A stretch of DNA of 64,000 nucleotides from Bosea sp. BIWAKO-01 (GTDB lineage Bacteria > Pseudomonadota > Alphaproteobacteria > Rhizobiales > Beijerinckiaceae), in NCBI RefSeq assembly GCF_001748145.1, contig NZ_BCQA01000001.1, positions 2,878,501 to 2,942,500 of the forward strand. The letters run 5' to 3'. How positions within the stretch are numbered: the stretch's first letter is position 1; the number at the start of each line of letters is the position of its first letter. Under the pieces are notes generated by a model. It worked only from the letters and a program-made list of their open reading frames with translations. It ran no database searches and had not been told where the DNA came from. The position numbers were made by a program, and so were the translations under genes. Below are positions 51,601-60,239 of the stretch, piece by piece.

Positions 51601-54600
51601 TGCGTCATCTTGCGGGAAGCCGGCAGCCTGCAGAAAAGCGGCGTAGGCGTCAGTCTTGGCCGCGCCGATCAAGATCGGGGCATCAGGAGCGAGCACCCTC
51701 ACCGCTGCTGCCAGCTGTGCGGCACCGCCGGCCCGCGCCGTCGGGGCGCAGAGGCCGATCAGGAGATCAAACCGATCCGGTGTTTCGCAGGGGTTCGAGA
51801 GGGAGCCGTGCGACCACTCGCCGCCGTGGAAGACCGTCAAGCTGGCGCTGCCGGGCGGAAGCATGGTTTCGACCGCGCCGACGAGGGTCGCGGCCGCATC
51901 TCCAGCGATCAGAATGCGGGGAACGGGACGAGCCCCGGGCACCAGCTGGGCGAGGCAGCTGGCAAGCGCTTCCGCGGCCAGCCGGGCTTGCAGCGATGAG
52001 GGCCACCAGTTCTCGCCCGGTCGCGCGGCAGGCGGGCGCCCAGATCCTGGGGAGCTGAAATCCGCTTCAATGCCGGCGAGCGCCTGTGATGCGAGCTGCA
52101 GTTCGGCATTCGCCTCTGGGTAGCGCGCGTAGATCGTGGCTAGGATCGCTTCCGGCGTGGGAACGGCAAAGGATGGGGAGAGGGCCGGCCCGTTGGGCGT
52201 CCCGATGAATGCTCCGGCCGTTTCGAGAAGCCCTTCCGCAGCTTGTGAGAGCGAAGTCGGGACAGCACTGAATGCGGCCTGGCGCTTCGAGAAGAGGCGC
52301 AGCGCCAGGCCAATTGCGAACGCCTTCAGCAGCAGGCGGCTTTCCTCGACGCGTTGGCAATCGCCCTGCGGCAGAACGGGAGTGGTAATACCATCTAGCC
52401 GGATGCAGGACGATCTGGCAGCAATCAACTCTTCCCGGAACGTGCGCTCGGCCACGAACGGTTTTATGAGATGCACCGCGCGGAAGACGGCGGCCTCGGC
52501 CGAGGCGACGACGACGTCGTTCTCGCCAAGAAGCAACACGCGTACGGATTTGAAGCGGTCGGATTCGTCTATGAGTTCGGTGATCGCTCGCCGGACCGCC
52601 TGCCTCGGCTGCCAGACTCTGATCCTGCGGAAGCGGATCGGCAGGTAGGCCTTGCGCTCTCCGTCGCGCTGGCGCCGGGCTAGGAACAGGCTGTGAAAGG
52701 CGGCATCAAAGGAAACCGGGTGAAGGACATGGTTATCATCGAACGCGCCGGTGCCGCCCAGAGCGCGCTTCAGAATACTGTCGCTGACCGTGTCGTCCCG
52801 CAGGTTCGAGACCACCAACTGAAAGGCCGTGCCGTAGCCGAGCCCGGCACGTGCGGCTTCCGCATAGACTTCGCCGGTCGTCGCTACCGTCGAGGTCGAA
52901 GGGCTCGGCAGTACGCCACCCGCGGCTTCCGATGGGGGCAGGGGTCTGATGGTGCCACGGGCGTGCATCAGCCAATCATCACCCGATAGGCGCTTGCGGC
53001 TCCAGATCTCGATCGAGTCGGTCCGGCTGGCATAGCGGGTCGATACCTCGCGGATCTCGCCCTCGCCGAAGGTGAGCGGGCGGAGAATGTCGAAGTCATC
53101 GAGTTCGAGGCGCGCGCTGGGATGCAAGGCATCCCCCGCAGCCAGCGCGATCTCGACGAACGCCGTGGCCGGAACCACCACCACCCCGTTGACGAGGTGA
53201 TCGTTCAGGTAGGGGAGTAGCTCAGGATCAAGAAGATTGCGCCATTCCGGCGAACCGTCAGCCAGCCTCGCTCCGAGCAGCGGATGAAGCGGGGTGGAGT
53301 CCACAGCGCGTCCAAAGGAGCCAATCGCCTCAGGAGTTCGTCCGAGGTGATAATCCTCCTCCTGGAAGGGGTAAGGCGGCAGCGCCACGATGCTCTCAGG
53401 TGCGTCTCCGAAAACTGCGCAGCGATCATGGCCAACGCCGTTGGCGACCAAGGCGGCGACGATCGGGCGGATCACGTCTTGCGACGTGGTTTCCTCAGCC
53501 GACAATGTTGCCAGGACCGGATTCGTCTTCTGCGTTGTGCGAAGAATGTCGCCAATCGCCCCCACGAGGATGGGGCGGGTGCTGATCTCGAGGAAGGCGG
53601 CGTCCGGCCTGGCCGAGACGGCGGCCTCGATCGCCGCCATGAACCGGACTGGCTGGCGCATGTTGTCAGCCCAGTAACGAGCGTCGATCGCGCTACCCGC
53701 AAGTTGCTGACCCGTTACGGTTGAATAGAAATCGACATCGCCAGTCTTGCCGACGACGCTCAGGAGGTCGGCGACGATCCTGTCCTGGATCGGGGTGAGC
53801 AATGCGGAATGAAAGGGATAGTCGACGTCGATCAGGACACTCGCCAGGCGGCGCCTGCGTGCGGCGGCCGCGAGCCTGGCGATGTCCTCGCCGCGGCCGG
53901 CCACGGTCGTCGATCCGGGACCGTTGATCGCGGCGATGTCGACCGTCGTGGCACCAAGTTCGTCGAGAAGGTCGCGTACAGCCTGTTCGCCCGCAGCCAG
54001 CACCAGCATTCTGCCCGCGCCGCGGACGAGTTCCTGGTGGCCGCTCCTCACGTGGACGACGCGAAGTGCGTCCGCGCGCGAGAGGATACCGGCCGCTTCC
54101 GCTGCCGCGATTTCGCCGATGCTATGTCCAACGACTGCAGCCGGCCGCAGTCCATAGCTCTTTAGCACCGACGTTAGCGCGGACTGGACGGCGAAGATTA
54201 GCGGCTGAGCGGTGGAGGTTCGGTCAAGATCGCCGCTCGGGATGCCGTCCCGGAGCCGGTCCGCGAGCGACCAGCCGGAGAGCGGGGCATAGAGAGCGTC
54301 GATTTCGTCGATCTCGCGCCGGAAAGCGGCACTGCTGGCATAGGCCGCCTTGCCCATGGTCGAGAACTGACAACCGTTGCCGGCGAACACGAAGATCGCG
54401 GCACGGTCATCGTGCGGAGTAAGCGCTTGTGTTGCTTCGCCGGGCACGGAGGTTCCCGCTGCGAAGCCGTCCAGAATTTGCGACATGGATCCGGTGTCTT
54501 CGGCAAGCGGGATGGCCAAGCGGTGCGGAAGCCGCTCGGCCTGATGCCCGAGAGCGTTTGCCATGTCTGATGCCTGCAGGGCGGGGCTGACGTTCTCACT

Positions 54601-56019
54601 CAACTGGTGCGCACGCACCCGCAAGGCCTCGCTGCTCGCAGCGCTGATCAACAGGATCTCGGCCTTGCGCTGTTCATTTCCGGTCGTGGGTGTAACCAGG
54701 CGCGGCCGGGGCCGCGCTTCGACGGCCGGTTTGGTGGCTTTGCGCAAGATGACGTGCGCGTTGGACCCGCCGAAGCCGTAATTTGAGATTCCTGCGACTG
54801 TTTCCTCGAAGGGCCTTGCCGCCGCGATGAGTGAAAGATTGAGGTCGGCAAAGTCGATGGTATCGCTCGGGGCGTCAGAGAACAGTGACCGCGGCACGAC
54901 GCCCCGCTCGAGTGCGAGCGCCGACTTGAGCAGCCCGGCCAGTCCTGATGCAGCCTCTAGATGGCCAATGTTGGACTTCACGGAACCGATCGGAAGCGGC
55001 CTGCTGCGTCGCGCGCCGAGGGCGGCGCCAATCGCCGTGGCCTCGATTGGATCGCCGACCTTGGTTCCGGTCCCATGGGCTTCGACGAAGGCCAAGTCGT
55101 CGGCCGCGATGCCGGCGGCGGCGTAAATGTTTTCGATCAGCGTCTGCTGGGCCTGCGGAGAGGGTAGCGAGATGCCGTTCGTCCAGCCGTCGGAATTGGT
55201 GCCAGCAGCGGCGATCACAGCGCGGACGCGCCGCTTCTGGCGCGAGGCATCGACGTGACGCTGGAGCAGAAGCGTGACCGCACCTTCCGCGCGGACATAG
55301 CCATCGCCATCGCGCGAGAATGGCCGGCAAGCTCCGGTCGGTGACAGCATCCGCGCCTGGGAGAAACCGATGAACGGTGCGGGTGAGAGCAGAAGGTTCA
55401 CGCCACCGACAACCGCCATGTCAATTTCGCCGGCTTCCAGCGCCGCGACGGCCTGTGTCAGAGCGATGAAGGACGAGGAACAAGCCGAATCGACGGTAAA
55501 GCTCGGCCCCTTGAGGTCGAAAACGTAGGAAATTCGGTTGGCAAGGATCGACAACGAATTGCCGGTCATGAAATGACTGCCGATCAACGCAGGATCGTAG
55601 GATGCTGTGCTCTGATAGTCGACGAGTGAGGCCCCCACGTAGACGCCGATATTCTGCCCGGCGACAGAGGAGGGGGGGACGCCAGCGTCTTCGAACGCAC
55701 GCCAGACCATTTTCAGCAGCAATCGCTGCTGCGGATCCATCTGGTGAACCTCTCGCGGGGACAAGCCGAAAGGTGCGGGATCGAAGGCGAACGGGCGCTC
55801 GAGGTAGCCACCCGCGAAGGTGTAAGCGAAACCGGGCACCGGCTTGCCCGGCCTTAGGAAGCGTTCGACGTTCCAACGCCCTTTGGGCTTCTGTGAGATC
55901 GCATTGCGCTCGCTTTGCAACAGATCCAAGAACGCGGCGAGGTTGGGCGCGCCCGGCAGCTCGCAGGCGGCCCCGATTATCGCAGCATCGCTAATTATGA
56001 CGGCGGAGGCAGCGGACAT
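48697..56019 (-). CDS. rkpA: Type I reducing polyketide/fatty acid synthase, RkpA-like
   Basis: A 2440-residue single-module synthase. Ketosynthase (about 5-425): Cys180 in DSACSSSF, His315 in AHGTGT, His353 in SNIGHLEAASG. Acyltransferase (545-850): Ser633 in GHSIGE, His737 in YPFHS; the GHSIG form suggests malonyl-CoA. Dehydratase (905-1190): His941 in DHLVNGVVVVP, Asp1105 in FDAAFH. A linker with a structural ketoreductase half (1200-1680), enoylreductase (1700-2010, GGAGGVGLAAIQIA), ketoreductase (2035-2215, GGTTGLG, Tyr2187 in AAYVAAN), and carrier protein (Ser2352 in GLDSLMAL). There is no thioesterase. The complete reducing loop implies a saturated fatty chain made iteratively. Context matches Sinorhizobium rkpA. 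Confidence 0.93.
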   Translation of the reverse strand: MSAASAVIISDAAIIGAACELPGAPNLAAFLDLLQSERNAISQKPKGRWNVERFLRPGKPVPGFAYTFAGGYLERPFAFDPAPFGLSPREVHQMDPQQRLLLKMVWRAFEDAGVPPSSVAGQNIGVYVGASLVDYQSTASYDPALIGSHFMTGNSLSILANRISYVFDLKGPSFTVDSACSSSFIALTQAVAALEAGEIDMAVVGGVNLLLSPAPFIGFSQARMLSPTGACRPFSRDGDGYVRAEGAVTLLLQRHVDASRQKRRVRAVIAAAGTNSDGWTNGISLPSPQAQQTLIENIYAAAGIAADDLAFVEAHGTGTKVGDPIEATAIGAALGARRSRPLPIGSVKSNIGHLEAASGLAGLLKSALALERGVVPRSLFSDAPSDTIDFADLNLSLIAAARPFEETVAGISNYGFGGSNAHVILRKATKPAVEARPRPRLVTPTTGNEQRKAEILLISAASSEALRVRAHQLSENVSPALQASDMANALGHQAERLPHRLAIPLAEDTGSMSQILDGFAAGTSVPGEATQALTPHDDRAAIFVFAGNGCQFSTMGKAAYASSAAFRREIDEIDALYAPLSGWSLADRLRDGIPSGDLDRTSTAQPLIFAVQSALTSVLKSYGLRPAAVVGHSIGEIAAAEAAGILSRADALRVVHVRSGHQELVRGAGRMLVLAAGEQAVRDLLDELGATTVDIAAINGPGSTTVAGRGEDIARLAAAARRRRLASVLIDVDYPFHSALLTPIQDRIVADLLSVVGKTGDVDFYSTVTGQQLAGSAIDARYWADNMRQPVRFMAAIEAAVSARPDAAFLEISTRPILVGAIGDILRTTQKTNPVLATLSAEETTSQDVIRPIVAALVANGVGHDRCAVFGDAPESIVALPPYPFQEEDYHLGRTPEAIGSFGRAVDSTPLHPLLGARLADGSPEWRNLLDPELLPYLNDHLVNGVVVVPATAFVEIALAAGDALHPSARLELDDFDILRPLTFGEGEIREVSTRYASRTDSIEIWSRKRLSGDDWLMHARGTIRPLPPSEAAGGVLPSPSTSTVATTGEVYAEAARAGLGYGTAFQLVVSNLRDDTVSDSILKRALGGTGAFDDNHVLHPVSFDAAFHSLFLARRQRDGERKAYLPIRFRRIRVWQPRQAVRRAITELIDESDRFKSVRVLLLGENDVVVASAEAAVFRAVHLIKPFVAERTFREELIAARSSCIRLDGITTPVLPQGDCQRVEESRLLLKAFAIGLALRLFSKRQAAFSAVPTSLSQAAEGLLETAGAFIGTPNGPALSPSFAVPTPEAILATIYARYPEANAELQLASQALAGIEADFSSPGSGRPPAARPGENWWPSSLQARLAAEALASCLAQLVPGARPVPRILIAGDAAATLVGAVETMLPPGSASLTVFHGGEWSHGSLSNPCETPDRFDLLIGLCAPTARAGGAAQLAAAVRVLAPDAPILIGAAKTDAYAAFLQAAGFPQDDAPAPTPAVPEWLAASAATGLVSEALVDDTIALWRARAPGSPVAAAPKGRIAFLAMPEAGIAPESLGLTAVDLLDAAHPTELQTWLASATNETAAIVMALATGAAGSEPLAVQLDALATLLRRLSDARLSLRLVVVTMPAGGAETANNSLAARAAIRGFVRVAVNEYPDIDLRLVDIDGVEHATDVARIVGDGGSEREWRVSPEGTFVNRLRRGMVDDEVLGHDERAVLHFGESGSLSGFEWRTSSREAPSDGEVEIEVAVSGLNYRDVLVALGILDDDLLGAGLTRAALGFECAGTVLRVGTGVTSVRPGDRVMGFAPGTFASHVTCPAWHVFPVPQGMTLEAAATIPVAFATAWYALVERGHLEAGEDVLLHGGAGGVGLAAIQIARLKRAHVLATARSDARRALARAAGADQAFESRGEQFEPAIRAQFGGVDLVLNSLAGSAMLAGFRLLKPFGRFLELGKRDFLDNSLLPLRPFVRNIAYSGVDLDELLAHDPAFVRRMMEEIATRFEAGTLQPLTHRAFPASDVGNAFRLMQASEHVGKIVVSPPKAARLDVAKAQFSARAGLYLVVGGTTGLGFATAKWLAEKGASTVALLSRRGRVDADLEAAVAEMRNAGVQVLSLSLDVRDRGAVEDAVKRLAAEYGPVRGLVHAAVHLDDGLIANLTPERLREVLRAKTDGIVNLDAALVEQPLDFFVAYSSATTMIGSPGQAAYVAANAFLEGFMQRRRNLGKPALAIGWGAISDVGILARDKQLGQRLRRTTGVSAIRASEALAHLGRLLSLGEAIGPVQYLTNIGRSAVAEKLALLKSPAFAGLGLTGTDPDQEGTGEALLDWADKSPQEALAVVKGALLREVAEILRLQVDRIDPNRPMSELGLDSLMALELHLALETSLGAQIALVGVGDRTLTDIAQTIVSQIARTDAPGDQDGSLSGDVARLAKVHSSADLSDEEAQLLGQALQSPTRKAH

Positions 56020-56758
56020 TACGATCTCGGCTTACTGAAACGTCATCTTCAAGGGTGTTCGCCAAGGGCAGCTGAATGGCGCCGCCCTGACCGAACGACG
56101 CGTGGATAATGCCCGAGCTCTATGAAGAAGTCTTCGGCCCCATACCGTCGGTTGTCATGCAATTTGGCTAACCGCCTCAGCATGACAGAGCATAGCGCAG
56201 ATGAACCGGTCTCCTAAGAGCATCTCTTGTCAGATCTTTTTCGTAAATAGTGGGCATAGGATAGCGCAGCTACGGTGGCGACCACCATTTAGGGGGCGAT
56301 CTAGCGGAAGGTTGGTTACAGCGCCAGCCCGGGCCACGCTTCAGTCAGGGCTGCACGCGGCGGTGTCAAGGGGCAGGCGAGTATACTGTAGGCTGACCAC
56401 TCGCGACTGAGCGGACTTTGCGAGTTCAACGAATGAAATGCGGGCACCAGTTTCCGAAGGCAATATTTATCGCGGCACAAGGATCGGCGATTTTCTTAAG
56501 CGGCTCGTGGGCCTCGGGTTGAAACGCCACAAGAGATCCTTCTCGCAGAGACTCTCGGCTCGCCACTCGAGCATCGGGACCGAAAAGTGAATCCACTTCT
56601 CGGAGAAATCCGAAGCAAAGCAAAGAGATAGATCGCCACATTGCGTCCGGTATCACGCACGGCGATCTAGCGATTTCCGTGGCGAGCCGGTCGGGCTGGA
56701 CTCTGCCGTCAACCGCATCACAAGCGTTACGGGGAGTGACCGGGTGCGCGGGGCTCAC
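56020..56758. other. Long intergenic region upstream of the polyketide synthase
   Basis: This 739-bp gap separates two minus-strand genes and is more AT-rich than its neighbours. Only weak, short frames occur (for example on the minus strand at 56426-56758), with no family motifs. It must hold the promoter of the synthase operon and may have regulatory or remnant content that I cannot identify. Confidence 0.45.
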
Positions 56759-58147
56759 TCAGGCAACTTCCGAGCGCGCCTTCAGTTCGGCCATAAACGC
56801 GGTCAAACGGGAGAAATAGTCGGGCCAGGTGGATGTGAATGGATCGGATGCCAGTGGCGAAATGTCGCTCTCGCAGGGCGGGTGATGGCGCTCAAGAAGG
56901 GACAAGATCGCTCGCTCCCAGCCTTGCCCGTCGATGGGGTCGACGAGACGGGCCGAAGCGGGGGCTATCTCGCGGTGCGCGTCGATGTCGGAGGCGACAA
57001 CCTGGGTTCCTAGCGACGCGGCTTCGACGATAGGCAGGCCGAAGCCTTCGATGAAGGATGGCATGAGCAGGCCCGTTGCACCTGCCATCAGATGCCTCAA
57101 GGCCGCCGTCGAAAGCCCCGTGGCGATCCGGATATGGGCTTGCGCTGCCGGAGTCCGCTCAATCCGGTCCTCGATGAAGCGAGATTGCCAACCGGGTGAG
57201 CCTGCGACGATCAGCAATGGCGTCGCTGCGCCGAGGCGGGCATGCAACCTCTTCCAGACCTCCACCAGTAGCGCATGATTCTTGCGCGGCTCGATCGCTC
57301 CGCAAACTAGAAAATACGGCTTGTCGGTCAGGGGAGGCTGATCCACGGATGCCTCGCGAAAGGCCGTCGGAACCGGGAAGGGGAGGGCCAGTGTCGGCAA
57401 TTCCGGCCCACCGCGTTGTGCGAGCGCTGCGGAGACTGCCTTTCTCGCCGCTTGCGTCGATACGACGAGGCCTGCTGCGTATCGCGCCGTCTGATCGACC
57501 ATTCTGGCATGACCGCGTACCGCGTCCGGGATGACGTATTCCGGGGTTTCGAGCGGGATCACGTCATGAAGCATGAAAACGGGCCGCACATCGGGACGCC
57601 GCCTTAGCCAGCGCAGAAGCGGCGGTATGGCGAGCGTGACCTGGCCGATGTTCAGATAGATCGCTCGCTCCGGCAGCGTCTTGCAGATGTCGGAGCCGAG
57701 GCCGATGCCAGTGGCGCGGAGCAGGGAGGCCATGCGTAGGGCCCGGATCGCCAGACCGGTCTTCCCATTCCCCGCAGCATGATTTTCAGGCAATCCCCCT
57801 ATGCGCGCTTTGAGCGAGCGCCAGGCCCGGTCCTGCTCCAGATCTAGACGTTCTGGCCAGAGTTCCTCGATGCGCTCCAGGCCCCGGAGAGCCTGTTCGC
57901 GGGGATAGCAGCGGATACCCCAGATCGTCGGGATCACCGCGAAACAATCACCCGGGGAATTCCTGAAGAAATGCCGTGCATATTCCAGCTCAACGCGGTC
58001 GATCCCGCGTGGCGTGACAGATAAAGGTCCGAGAAACAGTCTCGTCGCATCATAACCAACGGCCACGGCGGCAATCCATGCGCTTGCTCGATTGTCGCTG
58101 CGAGGTGTTTGACTGGCCAGTGAGGTCGATCGAGCGATGATCTTCAT
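56759..58147 (-). CDS. Group 1 (GT4) glycosyltransferase
   Basis: The 462-residue protein has an N-terminal lobe (WIAAVAVGYDATRLFLGPL, then GIDRVELEYARHF, and PVFMLHDVIPLETPEY) and a C-terminal donor lobe with FLVCGAIEPRKNHALLVEVW, LLMPSFIEGFGLPIVEAASLGTQVV and the EGFGLPIVE signature. It would transfer a sugar in capsule repeat or linker assembly. Its start context is ATG at 58147. The lobe similarity to the protein at 42586 shows they are relatives, not duplicates. It is divergent from the CDP-alcohol phosphotransferase gene, 77 bp away. Confidence 0.88.
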   Translation of the reverse strand: MKIIARSTSLASQTPRSDNRASAWIAAVAVGYDATRLFLGPLSVTPRGIDRVELEYARHFFRNSPGDCFAVIPTIWGIRCYPREQALRGLERIEELWPERLDLEQDRAWRSLKARIGGLPENHAAGNGKTGLAIRALRMASLLRATGIGLGSDICKTLPERAIYLNIGQVTLAIPPLLRWLRRRPDVRPVFMLHDVIPLETPEYVIPDAVRGHARMVDQTARYAAGLVVSTQAARKAVSAALAQRGGPELPTLALPFPVPTAFREASVDQPPLTDKPYFLVCGAIEPRKNHALLVEVWKRLHARLGAATPLLIVAGSPGWQSRFIEDRIERTPAAQAHIRIATGLSTAALRHLMAGATGLLMPSFIEGFGLPIVEAASLGTQVVASDIDAHREIAPASARLVDPIDGQGWERAILSLLERHHPPCESDISPLASDPFTSTWPDYFSRLTAFMAELKARSEVA

Positions 58148-58224
58148 CGCATAGGGCGCTCTCCGACCAAATGCAATCCACCTTGATTTTGAGAACCTGT
58201 TTGCGGTAACTGTCCGACAGGGGA

Positions 58225-58971
58225 GTGGGGGTAGCCGTGATCCGCGTGCACACGAGCGTCTCGGCGGGAGTCGAACGCAAAATTCTGGTCGCGGTCGCGT
58301 CGCGCCTACCGCTTTGGATCGAGCCAGACGACCTGACGGCGTTTGGCGTCTTTGGTGCCTTCGTTACCCTCGTCGGCTATGCTCTGACCTTCCATTCGCC
58401 TGCGTTTCTTTGGCTTGCGTCTTTCGGTCTCGTACTGAACTGGCTCGGTGATTCGCTTGACGGAACCGTGGCGCGGGTCAGGGGAATCGAGCGGCCGCGC
58501 TACGGTTATTTCGTCGACCAGACGGTCGACGTCATCGGGAACGGGTTGATCGGCATCGGGATCGGTATTGCTCCCTTCGTCCGGTTGGACGCAGCACTGC
58601 TAGCTCTCGCCGGCTATCATGCTCTGTCGATTTATTCCTTCGTAAAAGCTTGTGTTTCGCGCGAGTTCCACGTCTCTCTGCTGGGCAGCGGCCCGACCGA
58701 GATCAGGTTGCTGATTATCGCGATGAACACTCTTATCCTCGTTTTCGGCGCGCCGAAGTTCGAGTTGATGGGCGTTTGGATGACCTGGTGCGATATCGCG
58801 ATGGTCGCGGCCGCCTTCCTTTTCTTCGCGGTCTTCGTCGCACTCATCGTTTCCTATGCCCGTGAGATTTCCGACGAAGAGGGCGCCGCGGCCGCAGAGC
58901 AGTGGGCGCGTGCCAATCTCCCATCGCCCGACACTGCTGGAGACAATCTGAAGCCGCAACCAGCGAGTTAA
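58225..58971 (+). CDS. CDP-alcohol phosphatidyltransferase family membrane protein
   Basis: The product of up to 248 residues has multiple transmembrane helices and the family motif D-x2-DG-x2-AR-x8/9-G-x3-D-x3-D, visible as GDSLDGTVARVRG followed by GYFVDQTVD. These enzymes transfer a phospho-group from a CDP-linked donor to an alcohol. Neither the donor nor the alcohol can be read from sequence. The start may be the GTG at 58225 or at 58237; the GGGGAG upstream fits the latter better. Its place in a capsule locus is unusual and suggests phospholipid or phospho-alcohol modification of the glycan or anchor. Confidence 0.82.
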   Translation: MGVAVIRVHTSVSAGVERKILVAVASRLPLWIEPDDLTAFGVFGAFVTLVGYALTFHSPAFLWLASFGLVLNWLGDSLDGTVARVRGIERPRYGYFVDQTVDVIGNGLIGIGIGIAPFVRLDAALLALAGYHALSIYSFVKACVSREFHVSLLGSGPTEIRLLIIAMNTLILVFGAPKFELMGVWMTWCDIAMVAAAFLFFAVFVALIVSYAREISDEEGAAAAEQWARANLPSPDTAGDNLKPQPAS

Positions 58972-59000
58972 ACCGCGGTCGGCTAAACCGTGCCGCTGGA

Positions 59001-60203
59001 TCAGCTTGAATGGGATGCCGCGTGCTCGCGGACACCGGCTCCGACGACCCAGAAGATCAGGCAGAACAGCAGCGACCAGCCGAACACCGTCAGAAAGTTG
59101 ACCATCCGCTGGGGCCGAGTGGACTTGTCGGGAAGGTTCGGCTCGACAATCCGTTCGAGGAAGATTTGCTGCCGCCGCGCCTGCGCCTTCGCGACGGTCA
59201 GGGTCGCGATCGCGGTGGCTAGCCGGCGCGTCGCGAACTGCTGCTGGAGATTGAGCCGTTCGTATTCCGACACCTTGTCGGCCAAACCGCTGCCCACTGA
59301 CGAGACGACATTGCGCTGTGACTCGATCTGCTGCTTCAGCGACTGCGCGTGCGCGTTCAAGGGGCCGAGTTGCGGATTGTTTGGCGCGCTCTCCCGGAGT
59401 TGCGCGATCTGTGCGAGCGTCCCCGCAAGCTCCGTGTTCAGCTTGCCGATCAGATCGGAGAGCAGCACCGCATTGCGCTCGGGATCGAGGATCAGTTCAC
59501 GGTTCCGGAATTGGGTGAGCGCGACCTGGCTGGCGATGAGCGCTTGCTCGCTGCGCTCGACCTCTTCGTTCGCCGATTTGATGCCTTCGGATTGCGCGCG
59601 TTCGTTGAGGCGATTGACCATCGCCTCGGCCAAGTCAACAAGCGCGGCGGCGATGGCCCTCGCCTGCGCAGGCTCGAACGCCTGCACAGAGATGGTCAGT
59701 ACGCCCGTCTGATGGCTGGGCGCGGCGGTGACCATGGTCAGGTAGTAGCGGTAGAGCTCCTCTTCCGAGGCGCCGTAGATCAATGACGGCCAGCGCGCTA
59801 TGAAGTCCGCGCCTTGCGGGCCGAAGATCGTCTTGATGGGCAATCTGTTCTGCAAGGCGCGAACGGCGTCGCGTGACAGGACATAGGCCTGTACGACGTT
59901 GACGTCGTCAGGGCCGCCGAGGCCGGTCGACTTGAGGAAAGAAGCGAAGCCTCCCGTCGGACCTTGGTCCGAGGCGCGGCGGACAACGATCTGTGCCTCC
60001 GACACATAGCGGTCGCTGGCGATGGGGCCATAGTAAATCGCGGCCAGCAGCGTCGGCAGAAAAAAAAGCAGCCACTTCCAGCTTAAGCGGCGCAGGATCG
60101 GACGCGGACCTGCGAATGGTCGATTGATCGCTCCCGCCGCCCGGTCGATGGCGGTTTGATCGATCTTTGCCGCGACTAACTGTCCCACCGAGCTGATGTT
60201 CAT
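59001..60203 (-). CDS. kpsE: Capsule export inner-membrane protein KpsE-like (paralogue 1)
   Basis: A 400-residue protein with the KpsE/BexC/CtrB layout: N-terminal transmembrane helix (about 45-63, WLLFFLPTLLAAIYYGPI), a periplasmic part with DRYVSEAQIVVRRAS, a long coiled coil (about 205-350), and a C-terminal transmembrane helix (about 365-388, VFGWSLLFCLIFWVVGAGV). It would bridge the ABC exporter to the outer-membrane channel. It follows kpsT after 36 bp on the same strand. A second, longer paralogue lies on the other side of kpsT. Confidence 0.9.
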   Translation of the reverse strand: MNISSVGQLVAAKIDQTAIDRAAGAINRPFAGPRPILRRLSWKWLLFFLPTLLAAIYYGPIASDRYVSEAQIVVRRASDQGPTGGFASFLKSTGLGGPDDVNVVQAYVLSRDAVRALQNRLPIKTIFGPQGADFIARWPSLIYGASEEELYRYYLTMVTAAPSHQTGVLTISVQAFEPAQARAIAAALVDLAEAMVNRLNERAQSEGIKSANEEVERSEQALIASQVALTQFRNRELILDPERNAVLLSDLIGKLNTELAGTLAQIAQLRESAPNNPQLGPLNAHAQSLKQQIESQRNVVSSVGSGLADKVSEYERLNLQQQFATRRLATAIATLTVAKAQARRQQIFLERIVEPNLPDKSTRPQRMVNFLTVFGWSLLFCLIFWVVGAGVREHAASHSS

Positions 60204-60239
60204 GTTCGAACCTGCAATGCAGCTGGAACCGATGCGCCT

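Noticed and set aside
56426..56758. 110-codon minus-strand frame in the gap before the polyketide synthase
   Set aside because: No motif, no good ribosome site, and composition unlike neighbouring genes.
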